Of a stretch of 64,000 nt of DNA, positions 24,956 through 35,121 are shown piece by piece. Every line of letters starts with the position of its first letter. The stretch's first letter is position 1. The stretch covers positions 434,001 to 498,000 of the forward strand of contig OZ017768.1 in assembly GCA_963969345.1 (NCBI GenBank). Direction: 5' to 3'. The stretch is from Turbatrix aceti. Its lineage: Eukaryota > Nematoda > Chromadorea > Rhabditida > Panagrolaimidae. The notes under the pieces are model-generated. The model worked only from the letters and a program-made list of their open reading frames with translations. It was not told the origin of the DNA and searched no databases. The position numbers and the translations under genes are program-made.

Positions 24956-25800
24956 TCGAGGCGTCCGGAAAGGTTCTGGCGATAATTTGGATCAATTCAC
25001 TGGCTTCCTGGGGATTTGTAGACTTGGTTTTTGTTAATTGAAAGAAATTTTTTTGTTGTGTGATACTGAATTTTTTTTGTTTTTTGGAGTTCTTTTTTAT
25101 CATGGTGAGTTTGTTCAAAAAAAATTGTAAAAAAAAATGTTTTTAGATAAGTCCGTCTCACGCGCTTACTGTCTGCTTCTGACCTCCCTACTTCTCCAAG
25201 TCAGTCCATTTGAGCCGAGTCACGTCTTCGCACAGCTTCCTGGATTATTCGTCTATTCATCTTCCCCGCCTGTTTTTTCCTACCCATTATTTATCCACTT
25301 CTAATTCCGATAAATATATCCCTTGCCTTTCCCTTCTTTTTTTGAACTGTATTTTTTCCTGTCATCATTTTCCCCTCTCCTTTCTATCACACAGGTAAAG
25401 GTACTTTTTTTCCAGCTTGTGAAAACTGTAACATAAACAACAAAAGAGTGGCGAGATAATGGTGCCTTTGAAAAAGACAATTTTTAGGGATCATACAAAA
25501 GCTTTTGCAAAAGATTGTATATTTATTCTTTAGATAAGTGTAGAAGAATGTTTGATGCAGAACAGAAAGCTTTTTCTGATTTTTTTGCTTTCTACAAAAA
25601 AATATTTAGATAGTCAACACACCAGTTGTTAACATTATTGGTACTTCTGTTCATAAATATACGACAAAAAACATCACAAAATATTCAAAAAATCGTTCTC
25701 ATTAATTTTTGGATTTTGAAATTCCAAAAAGCATTCAATGAATCCGTGTCGATTTTCTCCATCATTCCATTTAATGCGCAAAGTGTCCAATCTGTCTTTG
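24956..25800. other. 3' flank of the TPD52 gene and intergenic DNA
   Basis: The first 450 bases are probably 3' UTR, including a pyrimidine-rich stretch at about 25,200-25,395 that gives a spurious open frame. The rest is AT-rich with no supported feature. Confidence 0.45.
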
Positions 25801-25802
25801 AT

Positions 25803-26085
25803 TTACTTTACTTTACTTTACTTTATTACTCTTACTCGTGCATAATTACTCATTACAAAATTAAAGAGACAGTGATGAGTATCGAGATTGCACGAAGAGG
25901 GCGCCGTCAATCGTAGCTACCTGCGTCACGTCGTAGTCCTTAGCAGGAGCGTTCTGGAAGGCCGCAAAGTCGTCGGTCCATCGCCTCAGAGGGTGGCCTG
26001 GCGGACGCTTGTTCTTTGGCGCGGTCGGAGGCACTGGCTGGTCTTGCGGCTGTCTTTGATTCTTTTCGGCAAATGATCGTTGAAA
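25803..26085 (-). mobile_element. 3' end of a non-LTR retrotransposon with TAAAG tail
   Basis: On the minus strand an open frame from about 26,085 to the stop at 25,861-25,863 reads QDQPVPPTAPKNKRPP, then LRRWTDDFAAFQ, and ends in RYSSLSL. The P-x-RW-x-DD motif close to the stop is typical of non-LTR polyproteins. After the stop come about 40 bases of 3' UTR and then a tandem TAAAG tail (plus-strand TTTAC repeats at 25,803-25,824), as in RTE-type elements. This copy is almost identical to the one at 1,146-1,330 over their overlap and more complete at its 3' end. Confidence 0.7.
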
Positions 26086-26198
26086 TGTACTGTTACTTTT
26101 CCTGGATACTAAATTTTAGTTCGATATTATATAATATTTATTAATTTTAAGTTCGATGTAGCCAAAAAAAACATACCTTATAAACACCGCCAATAATT

Positions 26199-27009
26199 TC
26201 ATTCGAAATTGTCGGAGGTACGTTTTGTAAATTCAGAACGTTTATATTTCTCTGGTTTGCATGGACGATGAAAAAATGTTTGCAGACTAAACCGCTCATC
26301 AACTGTCAGGTTGTGCAACGCCACTATTGTTGGCGAAGCCAAAAAGGGCTTAAGTTCCCCAATGGATACTTTAAATCCACGAATCACCAATTCATTGTGA
26401 CTGAACAGTGTAAAGTTTCCAAGAGTTGACGGTAGAGTACAGCTGTTTTGCGTTTTGTTTTCGATCATAAGAATCTGAGGATTAAACGGCCACTTTTCTC
26501 TCGGAATTTTTAGTGGTAAGTCAATGAAGAAATTCCGCCCTACAGTGACGTTCACAGTATTAGTGTTAATAAACTAATTTATTTATTTCACCACTGAGTA
26601 ATGGTGAAATAAATAAATAAATAAATAAATAAATAAACATAATAATCAGAGGTACCATGCGTCCAGTAAATGTTTTGAGGATTGGTAGATCATCATTGAT
26701 CGGCTCCAAAGCTTTCAGGTCATCACGTGAGAGACTCGATGCAAACGTTCGCATTATGGGGTAGTCAAAGCCATGAATATCGACAGAAAATTCAGAAACA
26801 AGAGATTTGGCAGACATGACAGGACGCTGTTGTTGAACAAAATAAGCAATAAACAAAGCGCGGCGCCAACAATCCAATTTCTGTGTGGTCCGCCTTTCCT
26901 TGCAAACGCTTGTACGACACAAACGGTAAAAGTTGGCTTTGTGAGTGCCTAAATAGTTTTGTACTTGTTCAAATGTTGATTGATCAAGGTTTGTATCAAG
27001 GACGGACAA
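26199..27009 (-). CDS. Unrecognised gene with a broken paralog nearby
   Basis: Two minus-strand exons fit: about 27,009-26,656 and 26,578-26,199 (stop at 26,199-26,201). They join in phase 0 across an intron of about 77 nt made largely of TTTA repeats, giving TFTGRM/FINTNTVNVTVGRNFF. The first exon has no ATG, so the true start is upstream or lost; treat the 5' end as partial. The protein mixes hydrophobic and charged segments (SRDDLKALEPINDDLPILK; LFSHNELVIRGFKVSIGELK; LHNLTVDERFSLQTFFHRP). This loosely recalls the C-terminal regions of large nematode F-box families, but I cannot name the family. A degenerate copy on the same strand at 28,375-28,925 shows that it belongs to a local duplication. 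Confidence 0.5.
26578..26637. repeat. (AAAT)n microsatellite inside an intron
   Basis: About seven AAAT units (26,607-26,636) and a shorter run next to it flank GGTGAAATAAATAAA. The array fills most of the small intron of the unrecognised minus-strand gene. Confidence 0.7.
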
Positions 27010-27019
27010 ACGTTTGCGA

Positions 27020-28130
27020 ACAAAAAATGAGGTTTGCTCACTTCGACTGTCTCACGAAATGGTGCATCGGCCGGGAATTGATCGACAACGATCCCTTACC
27101 AACGCCACAGATGACCAGAATGTTGCACACGACGCCGCACTATGCGCCCATGGTTTTGACACGAAAACTTTTTTTTCGCTATTTTCACATGCACAGAGTA
27201 GATATATTTCGGACATAAAGATGGTTCTGGGGGTAATCGGCTACGGCAGATTTAATGGTGCCATCAAAAAATCAAAATTCGATCGATAAATCGATAATTC
27301 GTGGTAAAAATTACTGTAACTCACGAAATTATTAGCCGATATCACAATAAATTATTGCATCGTGTTCTACGGCCTTGAAAACCCCCGGAAGCAAAAAACA
27401 AAAAAATTCTGTTCATGAAATAAGAAGTTATTTCGAATTAAAAATTAATATTAATAATTAATTTTCACGGTTCAAAATTAATATTTTTTTACCGGGCAAA
27501 GTTCATTGCAAAGTTCAAGACGAACTTGATCATTATGCCAAAGTTCATAAATAAGAATGGTTAACCGGCTTGGCACGAAGCTTCCGAAGGCAACACACTA
27601 CGCGCATTTGCATGCGCGCACTGTGTTCTCCTTCGACTGAAATGCTTCAGCGCGCACTTTTTGTATGAAAAAAAATTTGGAATTGAAATTATTTTTTATT
27701 TCATGCACCGAATTTGCTCATTTTTTCCACACCGGGGTTTTCGATACCGCTGATTACGATAAGCTAATTTATTGTGATTTTCGCTAATAAATGCAAAAAA
27801 TACATTTCTTTTTTGCTATTTATTGATCGAATATAAAATTTTTGATAGCACCGTTAAATCCGCCATCATCGATAACCCCCAAAATACTACTTGTTTCTCA
27901 CATTTAGACACATTGGATATGTAAATTTCTAAAAAATACGCCAGAAAACGTTTTCGTGTCAGAACCATGGGCGCATAGTGCGCCGTTCGGTCCGGCATTT
28001 CGAACGGATCAGGCCACCATCGACTTCGAAGTGATTGTAGCACGGTGGCACGTTGGATCGTCAAGCGCGTCGCAAACAAATTGCACGATCTCTCTTCGCC
28101 CATCTCTCACTTCGACGACAAGTGACGAAT
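27020..28130. repeat. Diverged inverted repeat with coding-like outer arms
   Basis: The left arm (about 27,110-27,400) and the reverse complement of the right arm (about 27,725-28,005) align. The clearest match is GCACTATGCGCCCATGGTT, followed in both by an A/T-rich part, then CACAATAAATTA and GAAAACCCC near the loop. In both arms one frame reads HYAPMVLTRK on the strand pointing to the loop, so the outer arms may be two inverted copies of an old exon. The loop (27,400-27,725) shows nothing recognisable. It could be a foldback element or an inverted duplication. Confidence 0.55.
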
Positions 28131-28374
28131 CAGTTCTGTAGCACCTCAGACGAGGAACAAATTTTTTTTAATATAATGCAGGACCGAAGTGCTGGTCGTC
28201 AAATGTAACGCAACAACCGCGGTAACCATGATCACGCTACCGCCATCAGACAACAACACAATGATACTACAATTAAACATTCATAAAAAATGATAAGTTT
28301 GCAAAGTAAAATATACATACATCAATAATGACGTCGATAACTTCATTTGATATGAACGGTTACATGTTTTTGAA

Positions 28375-28925
28375 TCACAAATGTTTGATATTTGTCTGCT
28401 TTGCATTTACGATGAGAATTTTGAGATCTTCGTTGCCAAGATCCCAGTTTGCAAACGAAAAAGTATGTTCTTGAACGTGCTTGATGGCGTTGAAAAACTG
28501 AAGCAAACTACACCGGTAGTTAGCGATTAGGCAATGTTGGTGAAGCAAGAAGCGGTTTTGGCAAATCAACGGATACTTTAAGATCATCATTCGATACAGC
28601 GTAGCTAAACGTGAGTTGAATCCAATGTCTGTTAGAGTTGAAAATGTAAAGCCTGTTGAGATTTAACCTCAATGAAACTAGCATAATTTCTGAAAACATG
28701 GAACTCCTGGATTTGTCGCAATTTTTAATCAAATGATAAGGCAGATGCAAAAGTTCGCATTATGGGTTAGCCACAAATATCGACGAAAAATTCTTTGGCA
28801 GACATGACTCCAAACAACCAAACAAAAATCTGTCTGAGAGTATTTGTTTTTGACAATCTTCGTTGAGGAACTGTGTTGTTGACGGCGTCTAAGAACCGCC
28901 TTGCGTTCGACATTTGACACTTTTC
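28375..28925 (-). pseudogene. Broken paralog of the unrecognised gene at 26.2-27.0 kb
   Basis: On the minus strand one frame reads MSAKEFFVDICG, then a stop, then PIMRTFASA. This matches MSAKSLVSEFSVDIHGFDYPIMRTFASSL of the neighbouring gene with an internal deletion and a nonsense codon. Further downstream LKVSVDLPKPLLASPTL matches FKVSIGELKPFLASPTIV. The order and strand of blocks are the same as in the parent, but the frames are interrupted. Confidence 0.65.
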
Positions 28926-29305
28926 AGTATTAATTTATGCAGTCCGACGCTCATAACTTTTGGCATTTAACTACAAGATGCGGATGCAAGAAACGCTAAT
29001 ACTTTCAAACGTGAAAAACAATTCACATTAAAAACGGAGATAATCTGCTATGAGTTTATACACATCGGATTTACATATTGTTACACGAAACGTATTATCT
29101 GTTACAAAATTCCTTTGTTCTATGCGTGATAAAACTGAAAACAACAGATTTTTTAATCCAATAAATTCTATAGAACAAAATGAGAGTATGCGTTGATGAA
29201 GCACTGAACAAACACGTATTGAGCCATTGATCATAAAAAAACAGATTGAAGCCTGAAAAAATAGGTTAAATTTTCAAACGGGACAAAATTTTAAAAAACT
29301 TACTT
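28926..29305. other. Short intergenic stretch
   Basis: AT-rich sequence without supported features. It includes the 3' flank of the acidic secreted protein gene on the minus strand. Confidence 0.5.
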
Positions 29306-30734
29306 TTAACCATGTTTGCCTTTTCCTATTCCTTTGCCTTTATTTCCCTTGCCCTTCTTTCCGCCGCCATTGTTAGGTGCCGGTGGTCTGGTAGCTTCGA
29401 CTTCTTCTTCGGGAGATGGGAAAATGGTATTGCCAACGACTTCTAGATCGTCATCAGCAGAGCCTTCGATATCGGATTCCTCCTCGTCTTCGTCTTCATT
29501 TTCTTCATCCGCATCTTCATCGGCTTCGTCAGCATCTTCGTCCTCTTCGTTGGCACCTTCTTCGTCTTCATCAGCATCGTCTTCATCAGCTTCTTCTTCG
29601 TCGGCGTCTTCATCATCGGCTTCGTCCTCATCACCTTCTTCCTCTTCATCCGCAACACCGCCTTCAACGTCAGAATCTTCGTCTTCGTCGGCTTCTTCTG
29701 CCTCATCATCTTCGCTGCCTTCAACGTCAGTATCTTCGTCTTCATCGGCATCTTCTTCATCAGCATCATTGTCGCCGGCTTCATCCTCATCGGCTTCTTC
29801 ATCGTCAGCACCGTCCGCGTCTTCACCAGACCCTTCGTCGTCTAATTCCTCTTCAAGTATTTCTGTCTCGTCCTCGTCCAAACCGCTTCCTTCTATATCG
29901 TCGTCCAAGCCGCTGCCCTCGACGTCGTCGTCTTCTGCGTTCTTTGGAGTTATAACTCCACAATCAGTAACCTGGATCGTGTCAATAACAGCAAATCCAC
30001 CAGAAAATGTGTTTTCCACAAACGTAAAATTTTCTGCGACGATCAATATCTATAATTAAAGTTGATTTTTGTTAAGTGTTGTTTCAAAAAATACCTGGAA
30101 AGCCCCGTTGACATTTGTAGGAATAGAAATAGTTGTAGGTCCAGGACTTTTGGCACGGTTGATTCGTTGACAGTTTTCGTGGCTCGCAGATGCCTTTGCT
30201 TCTTGCGTACAGACCTGAAGAATAGCTCCGGGACTCATCCAGTAGTTGAAGGATATATCAAATCCCTTGGCGCAATTCACAAGATCAGATGCTAGAATGC
30301 AGTTTTCCTTTGGGTCGCTTGGGTCATCCGATGCACAAGCTGCGTAGTTGCCGACTAAAACAGAAACAAGCCAAAAAATATTTAGTGCAACATGTTTTTA
30401 TTAATAAAAAAAATTTTTTAATTTTTTTACCTGGAGTCGTAGACGTCCCCGCAACTTCATTCAACAATTTTCCATCCAGGTAAGCGTTAGACTGGTGCCA
30501 CAACAATTTAGTAGATTTGTCGCTGACCGTATACCACTTTGACGACGTGTTAAAATCGCCATCGTCAAGTTCAGAAGGCTTGCTGACAGACACATTGGCC
30601 GGTAGAGTGCCAACGTGTCCGACAGGTGAGGTGTTGTCTAGGATGTAGACCTTGAGCGCCGCGCTCATGGCATAGGCCGGGTGCGAGTAAAAAACAAATA
30701 AACAACAAAAAACAAAAATCAGCCTTCTTTCCAT
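29306..30734 (-). CDS. Secreted protein with long acidic region and basic GKG tail
   Basis: Three minus-strand exons join in phase: 30,734-30,431, 30,354-30,095 and 30,049-29,306; introns 76 and 45 nt; CDS 1308 nt, 435 aa. The N-terminus (MERRLIFVFCCLFVFYSHPAYA) is a clear signal peptide. Residues about 25-225 are a Cys-containing folded region ending FVENTFSGGFAVIDTIQVTDC. That end recalls a MAM-type fold, where a GG.AAIDDI-like strand is usual, but the assignment is weak. About 170 residues almost entirely Asp, Glu, Ala, Gly and Ser follow (for example EDADEDEDTDVEGSEDDEAE), and the protein ends in a short basic Gly/Lys tail (GKKGKGNKGKGIGKGKHG). The strongly acidic part suggests a calcium-binding, matrix or mucin-like role; this is inference. 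A plus-strand open frame across the same exon is a mirror of the GAC/GAA repeats. Confidence 0.75.
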
Positions 30735-31079
30735 TGTTCTGAATTCCCAAATGCCCGGTATTCAGGGGGCTTTAAGCGTAATAGTGATTTCGTACGCAGT
30801 CCAATCCCTTGCCCGGATTATCAGGTTGGTAGGGAGTAGATTGGATTTGGGTAACTCATCAACAAGGATGGATTATGATGCCCCACGCGCACTGATTGAA
30901 TTGCTCTGTTTGTTGGGAATTAATAAGAGATAAAAGACCAAAATAAATAGCTTTTATCATTTTTTTGAAACTACTCATAGGTCATTAGGACCAGCGTTAT
31001 GGGTTTTTTAGATACACCTATTACTAGTCTGGGCGGGAGTCTGACTCAAACAAAAACTGCCAAATAAATCAAACACGCT
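30735..31079. other. 5' flank of the acidic secreted protein gene
   Basis: Probable promoter and leader for the minus-strand gene ending at 30,734. No other feature is recognised. Confidence 0.4.
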
Positions 31080-31165
31080 TCTTGCAATCCCGATACTTCA
31101 TCTCTCTAATTTTTGTCATGCGTAATTAAGCAGGAGTAACAGTAATAAATCGAAATGTAATGTAA
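31080..31165 (+). mobile_element. 3'-UTR fragment of the non-LTR retrotransposon
   Basis: TTGCAATCCCGATACTTCAT, followed by a CTCTCTAATTTTTGTCATG segment and AGTAATAAAT, aligns with the end and 3' UTR of the copies at 1,260-1,330 and 25,803-25,900. Only the last part of the element is present. Confidence 0.55.
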
Positions 31166-31232
31166 AATAATAAATCATTTAAAAAATGTCTCAGAAATAT
31201 TTTGTATAAATTTTTTGATTAAACAACAATTT

Positions 31233-32325
31233 TAGTTTTTTCCTGAAAAGCCCGACCCGTCGATTTATACACTTTCAAATGTTTTGATCCAAGGTTGGTC
31301 GTTTTGACTACAAATTGAGACCCAGAGCATCGTTTTATGGATTTTATGATGACAAAATTCAATAAAAACTTGCAATTGTATTCTTAAATCTAACTAGACC
31401 CAGAAGAGCGTCCATTCGGGGCGCCAGAATGTATGATTTCTGAACTGCCATCTAAAAAACCGAAAAAAAAATATGCCTTTACAACATACATATTCTGTCT
31501 ATAATCTTTTTATAAACTATCCCGCCTCTAGTAATAAAAGTCCTGTCAAATCCCTTAACTTTGCATGTCCTGTTCCCTTACTGCCTCAAAATCTGAATTT
31601 ATGATTGTCTAATTGAATTCATTTTTTGAAAATTTGTTCAAATGAATTAACCTTCTTCTCAAATCTTAAATATTGAACTTCGAAAATATTAAACTTCGAA
31701 AATATTACAAAGTTCAATTGTAGCAAACGGGGGGGGGGGGGAGGGCGCGTGCGCATTGCATAAAAAAGTTTACAACAACATATAAAAAATTTGTTAAAAA
31801 ATTGTCAGTATAGTTTTAAAATTAATTGAAGTAAAATTAATTGATCGATGTTTTGGAAATTTGAAACAAAGTTTATAAAAAAAAAGTCTGTATCCAACTA
31901 TTCAGCTTTTTTTCGGCATTTTGAAGATCTGTGGAGATAGCGTTCAGGTGCGCGAGGTGGCAATCAATCAGCAGACGCATCAGTCTTCGGATTCCGTTTC
32001 CGTTGTTCGGTCGAAGCGCAAGTTTTCCGAATCGCTGGCTAGTAAAGACGTTAAACACGAAACAAATGGGGGGTATCACCGGCTGAATTTATTTTATGTA
32101 CTTGCAATGCGCACGCGCCCCCCCCCCCCCCGTTTGCTACTATTGAACTTTGTAATTCAAGTTCAATAAATTCGAAGTTCAATGTTTTCGAAGTTCTCCC
32201 CGAGCCGCTCGAATGTTGTCTGGTATAATTGTCAAGAAAACTGTTTTTTGTCAACAAAAAAAAGCTCCTATAAAAAACAGCTCTCCAACATTTGAAAGTG
32301 TAAAAATCGACTGGTTGTAAAAAGT
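31233..32325. mobile_element. Inverted-repeat (foldback) element with poly-G/poly-C arms
   Basis: The outer arms match in inverted orientation: CGATTTATACACTTTCAAATG at about 31,260 against CATTTGAAAGTGTAAAAATCG at about 32,288. Inner arms also match: AACTTCGAAAATATT, TACAAAGTTCAATTGTAGCA, then AACGGGGGGGGGGGG and GCGCGTGCGCATTGCA at about 31,675-31,760, against the reverse complement of about 32,100-32,200. The poly-G (13 nt) and poly-C (14 nt) tracts face each other. The loop (about 31,880-32,080) is GC-richer and reads FGKLALRPNNGNGIRRLMRL on the minus strand, possibly a captured exon. Termini and target duplication were not resolved. Confidence 0.65.
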
Positions 32326-32696
32326 CTCGCGAACTTTTAAAAGCCAACTCCTTGGAAGCATTCAACTGTTCAGCCGTAATAAAAAATATCAAAAAAAATT
32401 TTAAAAAATTAAAAATTTGTGCTTCCCTCTTTTCAAATTCAGTGCTATTGTTTTTTACCAACAAAAACAATTTCAATATAACAATACGTCTGATTTTTTT
32501 TGAAAGAAGCAGGGGGTTAAATTTTTATCGCTTTTCAACGTTAAAAGTGAGAATACGCATTTTTTTGGAACAATGCCTATTTACGAGACACGATGCTATG
32601 CAAGCGGGCGTGGCCTTAAAACCGAGAATAAAAAACAGTCAAGATATGCCTTTTTAAACCCTGTGGATGCTTTAACACTTCACTCAACGGATCACA

Positions 32697-33437
32697 ATGA
32701 TTTCTACTGCCTTTCTCGTGAGTTCTCTTCTGCTGGTCGGCTCCCTCACTATCATTAACGCCCAAGGTTCGTACTACTTAGCAGTTGACATTGCCGGTGG
32801 CTCACCCCTGCAAAATCTTCAATGTCTGAAGAGCTCAAACTATCTGACCGTCTTTGTCCAGGCCTATGGGCCAGACAACGGGGGTAGCATCAACAAATAC
32901 GCGGCGTCCACCCTTATCAGTGCCAATCAAGCAGGTCTTGCCACTGAGGCTTACGTTCTCCCCAGCACGACGACAAAAAGTTTCCAACAACAATTCAACG
33001 AGGCATACAACAACCTGGTCAGCGGTGGCCTTAAGGTCCAGACTCTTTGGCTCCAAGTGACTAACCCGATCAACTGGGGCAACAACGTACAGAGCAACGT
33101 TAACGATATCCAAAGTTTTATCTACCAGGCAACTGCAACCGGTGTCACGGTCGGCATCTACACAAACTGGTACGACTGGAAGCAAATCACGGGCGACGTT
33201 GCTGGTTTCTACAACTTGAAGCTCTGGAACTGGAACGCGTACGGTCCGGGCATCTATGCCGAAAGCGTCCCCTCATTTGACGATTTCCGGACATTTGGCG
33301 GATGGGGAAACCCAGTAATCAAGCAGTTTGCCCAAAACGAATCACTTTGTGGTCTGACTGTAAACCGGAATGTTTTGACCGACAGCCTACTCCAAGCTGT
33401 CCAGAAAGACGTCCATGTAGTTGGAGGATTTGTCTAA
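32697..33437 (+). CDS. GH25-type lysozyme, nematode LYS family, secreted
   Basis: A single exon of 741 nt encodes 246 aa. The first 22 residues (MISTAFLVSSLLLVGSLTIINA) form a signal peptide. The mature protein opens YYLAVDIAGGSP, where the Asp occupies the usual GH25 N-terminal position. It has LWLQVTNPINWGNN and then GVTVGIYTNWYDWKQITG, the signature seen in Caenorhabditis LYS proteins, and near the end LWNWNAYGPGI and LCGLTVNRNV. Length is normal for nematode LYS enzymes. The family cleaves or binds bacterial peptidoglycan and is usually made in the intestine and secreted to the lumen as digestion and defence. Position LQV stands where bacterial GH25 enzymes have a catalytic acid pair, as in other nematode LYS proteins, so activity is not certain. 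Being intronless among intron-bearing neighbours is a mild oddity. Confidence 0.9.
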   Translation: MISTAFLVSSLLLVGSLTIINAQGSYYLAVDIAGGSPLQNLQCLKSSNYLTVFVQAYGPDNGGSINKYAASTLISANQAGLATEAYVLPSTTTKSFQQQFNEAYNNLVSGGLKVQTLWLQVTNPINWGNNVQSNVNDIQSFIYQATATGVTVGIYTNWYDWKQITGDVAGFYNLKLWNWNAYGPGIYAESVPSFDDFRTFGGWGNPVIKQFAQNESLCGLTVNRNVLTDSLLQAVQKDVHVVGGFV

Positions 33438-33478
33438 TGCAAGTGAATTTAGAGCTTACTCGGTTAATTGGTGTGCAT

Positions 33479-33484
33479 AATAAA
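33479..33484 (+). terminator. Polyadenylation signal of the lysozyme gene
   Basis: AATAAA lies 42 bp after the lysozyme stop codon. The next gene is convergent on the minus strand and ends only 163 bp further on. Confidence 0.65.
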
Positions 33485-33646
33485 TATATCTGCTTACTTA
33501 AACCCGTCATTTTTGCATAAACAAAATGCCTTGGAAAAATTTTTATAACACATCCTCAACAGAATTCAATTTTAATAAACATTTACATTTAATAAACATC
33601 GACAACAAGCCTAAAACTCAAAAAACAAAAAAAAAATACCACAGCC

Positions 33647-34357
33647 CTACCACATGGCGCGCTGGACGCCGGAGAGCTTGCCGTGATCAGCCTGGTCGCG
33701 GAAAACATGCCTGCTCACGCGGTACGGCTTGATCTTGCCCCTTGGCTTGCCGGTGAACATGCACATGTTCTTGATGAGGTTGGGCCTCGAGTAGCGAGGT
33801 AGGCCGTCGTGAAGGCGCTCGGCAGCCTGATCCCGGATGGCCTGGGGCAGGACAGTGTTGAACTTGATGGCCTTGAGTCGCTGGCGTTCGGCGCCGTGCT
33901 CCGCGAGACATTCCCGCCGTTTGACGTCCCGAAGCATGCGCCAGGTCGACCAGAAAGTCATACGGTTGCCTTTCTTCCCCCAGTCACGCTCGACGTAGTA
34001 GGGGTATTGATCAAGCCTGAAAAACACATTTTTATATATAAAAAACGCGAATTTTTTACAATATTTATAAGAACCATTTAAAAAAGATCGAAAATCACCC
34101 CATAACACGCAAATCCCTCCTAAAACTTACTTCAGCTTCTGAATGGCATTTTGGCTGTAAGGCAGCTTCTCACGGATCATAACAGCATCTTCGGTATCGA
34201 CAACGCCGGCTGCAACGTCGTCCGGAATCACGGGTTCTTCTTCGACAGACTGATCAGTCGGCACAGCGGTCGAGTAGAGTCTACCGGCGCCTGCCGCTGT
34301 TGGACGGATCACAGCAGACCAAAACTGTTTTCCGATACACGCGGCTGCGCGAATCAT
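33647..34357 (-). CDS. mrps-14: Mitochondrial small-subunit ribosomal protein uS14m (MRPS14)
   Basis: Two minus-strand exons, 34,357-34,131 and 34,016-33,647, join in phase 2 over a 114-nt intron; CDS 597 nt, 198 aa. The C-terminal 115 residues match uS14m: WRMLRDVKRRECLAEHGAER, NTVLPQAIRDQAAERL, then CMFTGKPRGKIKPYRVSRHV and FRDQADHGKLSGVQRAMW, which ends the protein as it ends the human one. The N-terminal extension of about 75 residues (MIRAAACIGKQFWSAVIRP) is basic and hydroxylated, fitting a mitochondrial import signal; the whole is longer than human MRPS14 (128 aa). A strong TTTTTTTTTTCAG acceptor ends at 34,381, 23 nt upstream of the ATG, consistent with a trans-spliced leader or a 5'-UTR intron. 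The gene is convergent with the lysozyme gene. Confidence 0.93.
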
Positions 34358-34384
34358 GTCAGCCGCGAGCAATTGGTTGGCTGA

Positions 34385-35121
34385 AAAAAAAAGATAAAGT
34401 CGGAACAAACAAACAAAAGCAGTTCACGCGCTTGGCAAGTTGTACCAGAGGGATGTTTTCTGGCAACTAATCGGGTCTGACTCTTTGGTTATAAACGAAC
34501 GTCAGAAAAGCCTACAGAAGCCATAAGAAAACAAGTAACGAGATCGTCAAGAAAAAACTAATATTATTTTTGCATGGCGCGCAACGTGCGAACTGCTAAA
34601 CGCGGAGGACTGCAGCTGCGCGGTCATTGTTAATTTTATAATTTTCCTTGTATCACGATTTTTTTTAGCGTATCGTTTCTGTATTACGGTTTTAGCATTG
34701 GATTTTACGGTTCAAAGATTGTTGTCCGTTATTTGATTTCGCAAAACTGTATAAAACGATTGATTGTTTATCATAAATAAGAATAAAAAATTTTAACTAA
34801 ATTTGAACAATTGTAAGAAAAATTCCAAAACATTCTTGTTGTATAAATTTTAATTTCCTACCTGACCAAAAATGTTTCTGATCTTTGACACACACATTAG
34901 AGAACACAGAGTACACAAATTCATGTGTTTAGTCTGTTACATCGCATTAATTTGCTGTTGAACCACGGCGATAACGTAGTATTTTTTATCATTGTTCCTG
35001 TCGTTCGACGAACTACGTTTGCTTTTTTTTGTCCTGTAGCTCTTCTAGTCTGTCGTCTAACTTTTCCCATTCCATTTAATTTTGAAGATGTCTAACGATT
35101 GTTGAGTGACATTGATGTAAA
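34385..35121. other. Divergent intergenic region between MRPS14 and the UGT gene
   Basis: About 735 bp separate two genes transcribed away from each other, so promoters for both should lie here. A short GC-rich patch (ATGGCGCGCAACGTGCGAAC, about 34,574-34,593) stands out from the AT-rich background. No motif is assigned. Confidence 0.45.

Noticed and set aside
29416..29955. Arg/Leu/His-rich open frame of 179 codons
   Set aside because: A third-frame shadow of the same acidic repeat exon.
29316..30059. Plus-strand Ser-rich open frame of 247 codons
   Set aside because: It is the complement of the GAC/GAA-repeat exon of the minus-strand acidic protein, which has a signal peptide, splice sites and phase agreement.
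31873..32079. Possible histone-like fragment in the loop of the inverted repeat
   Set aside because: A loose resemblance to histone H3 was considered, but the residues do not align; kept only as an unknown captured fragment.
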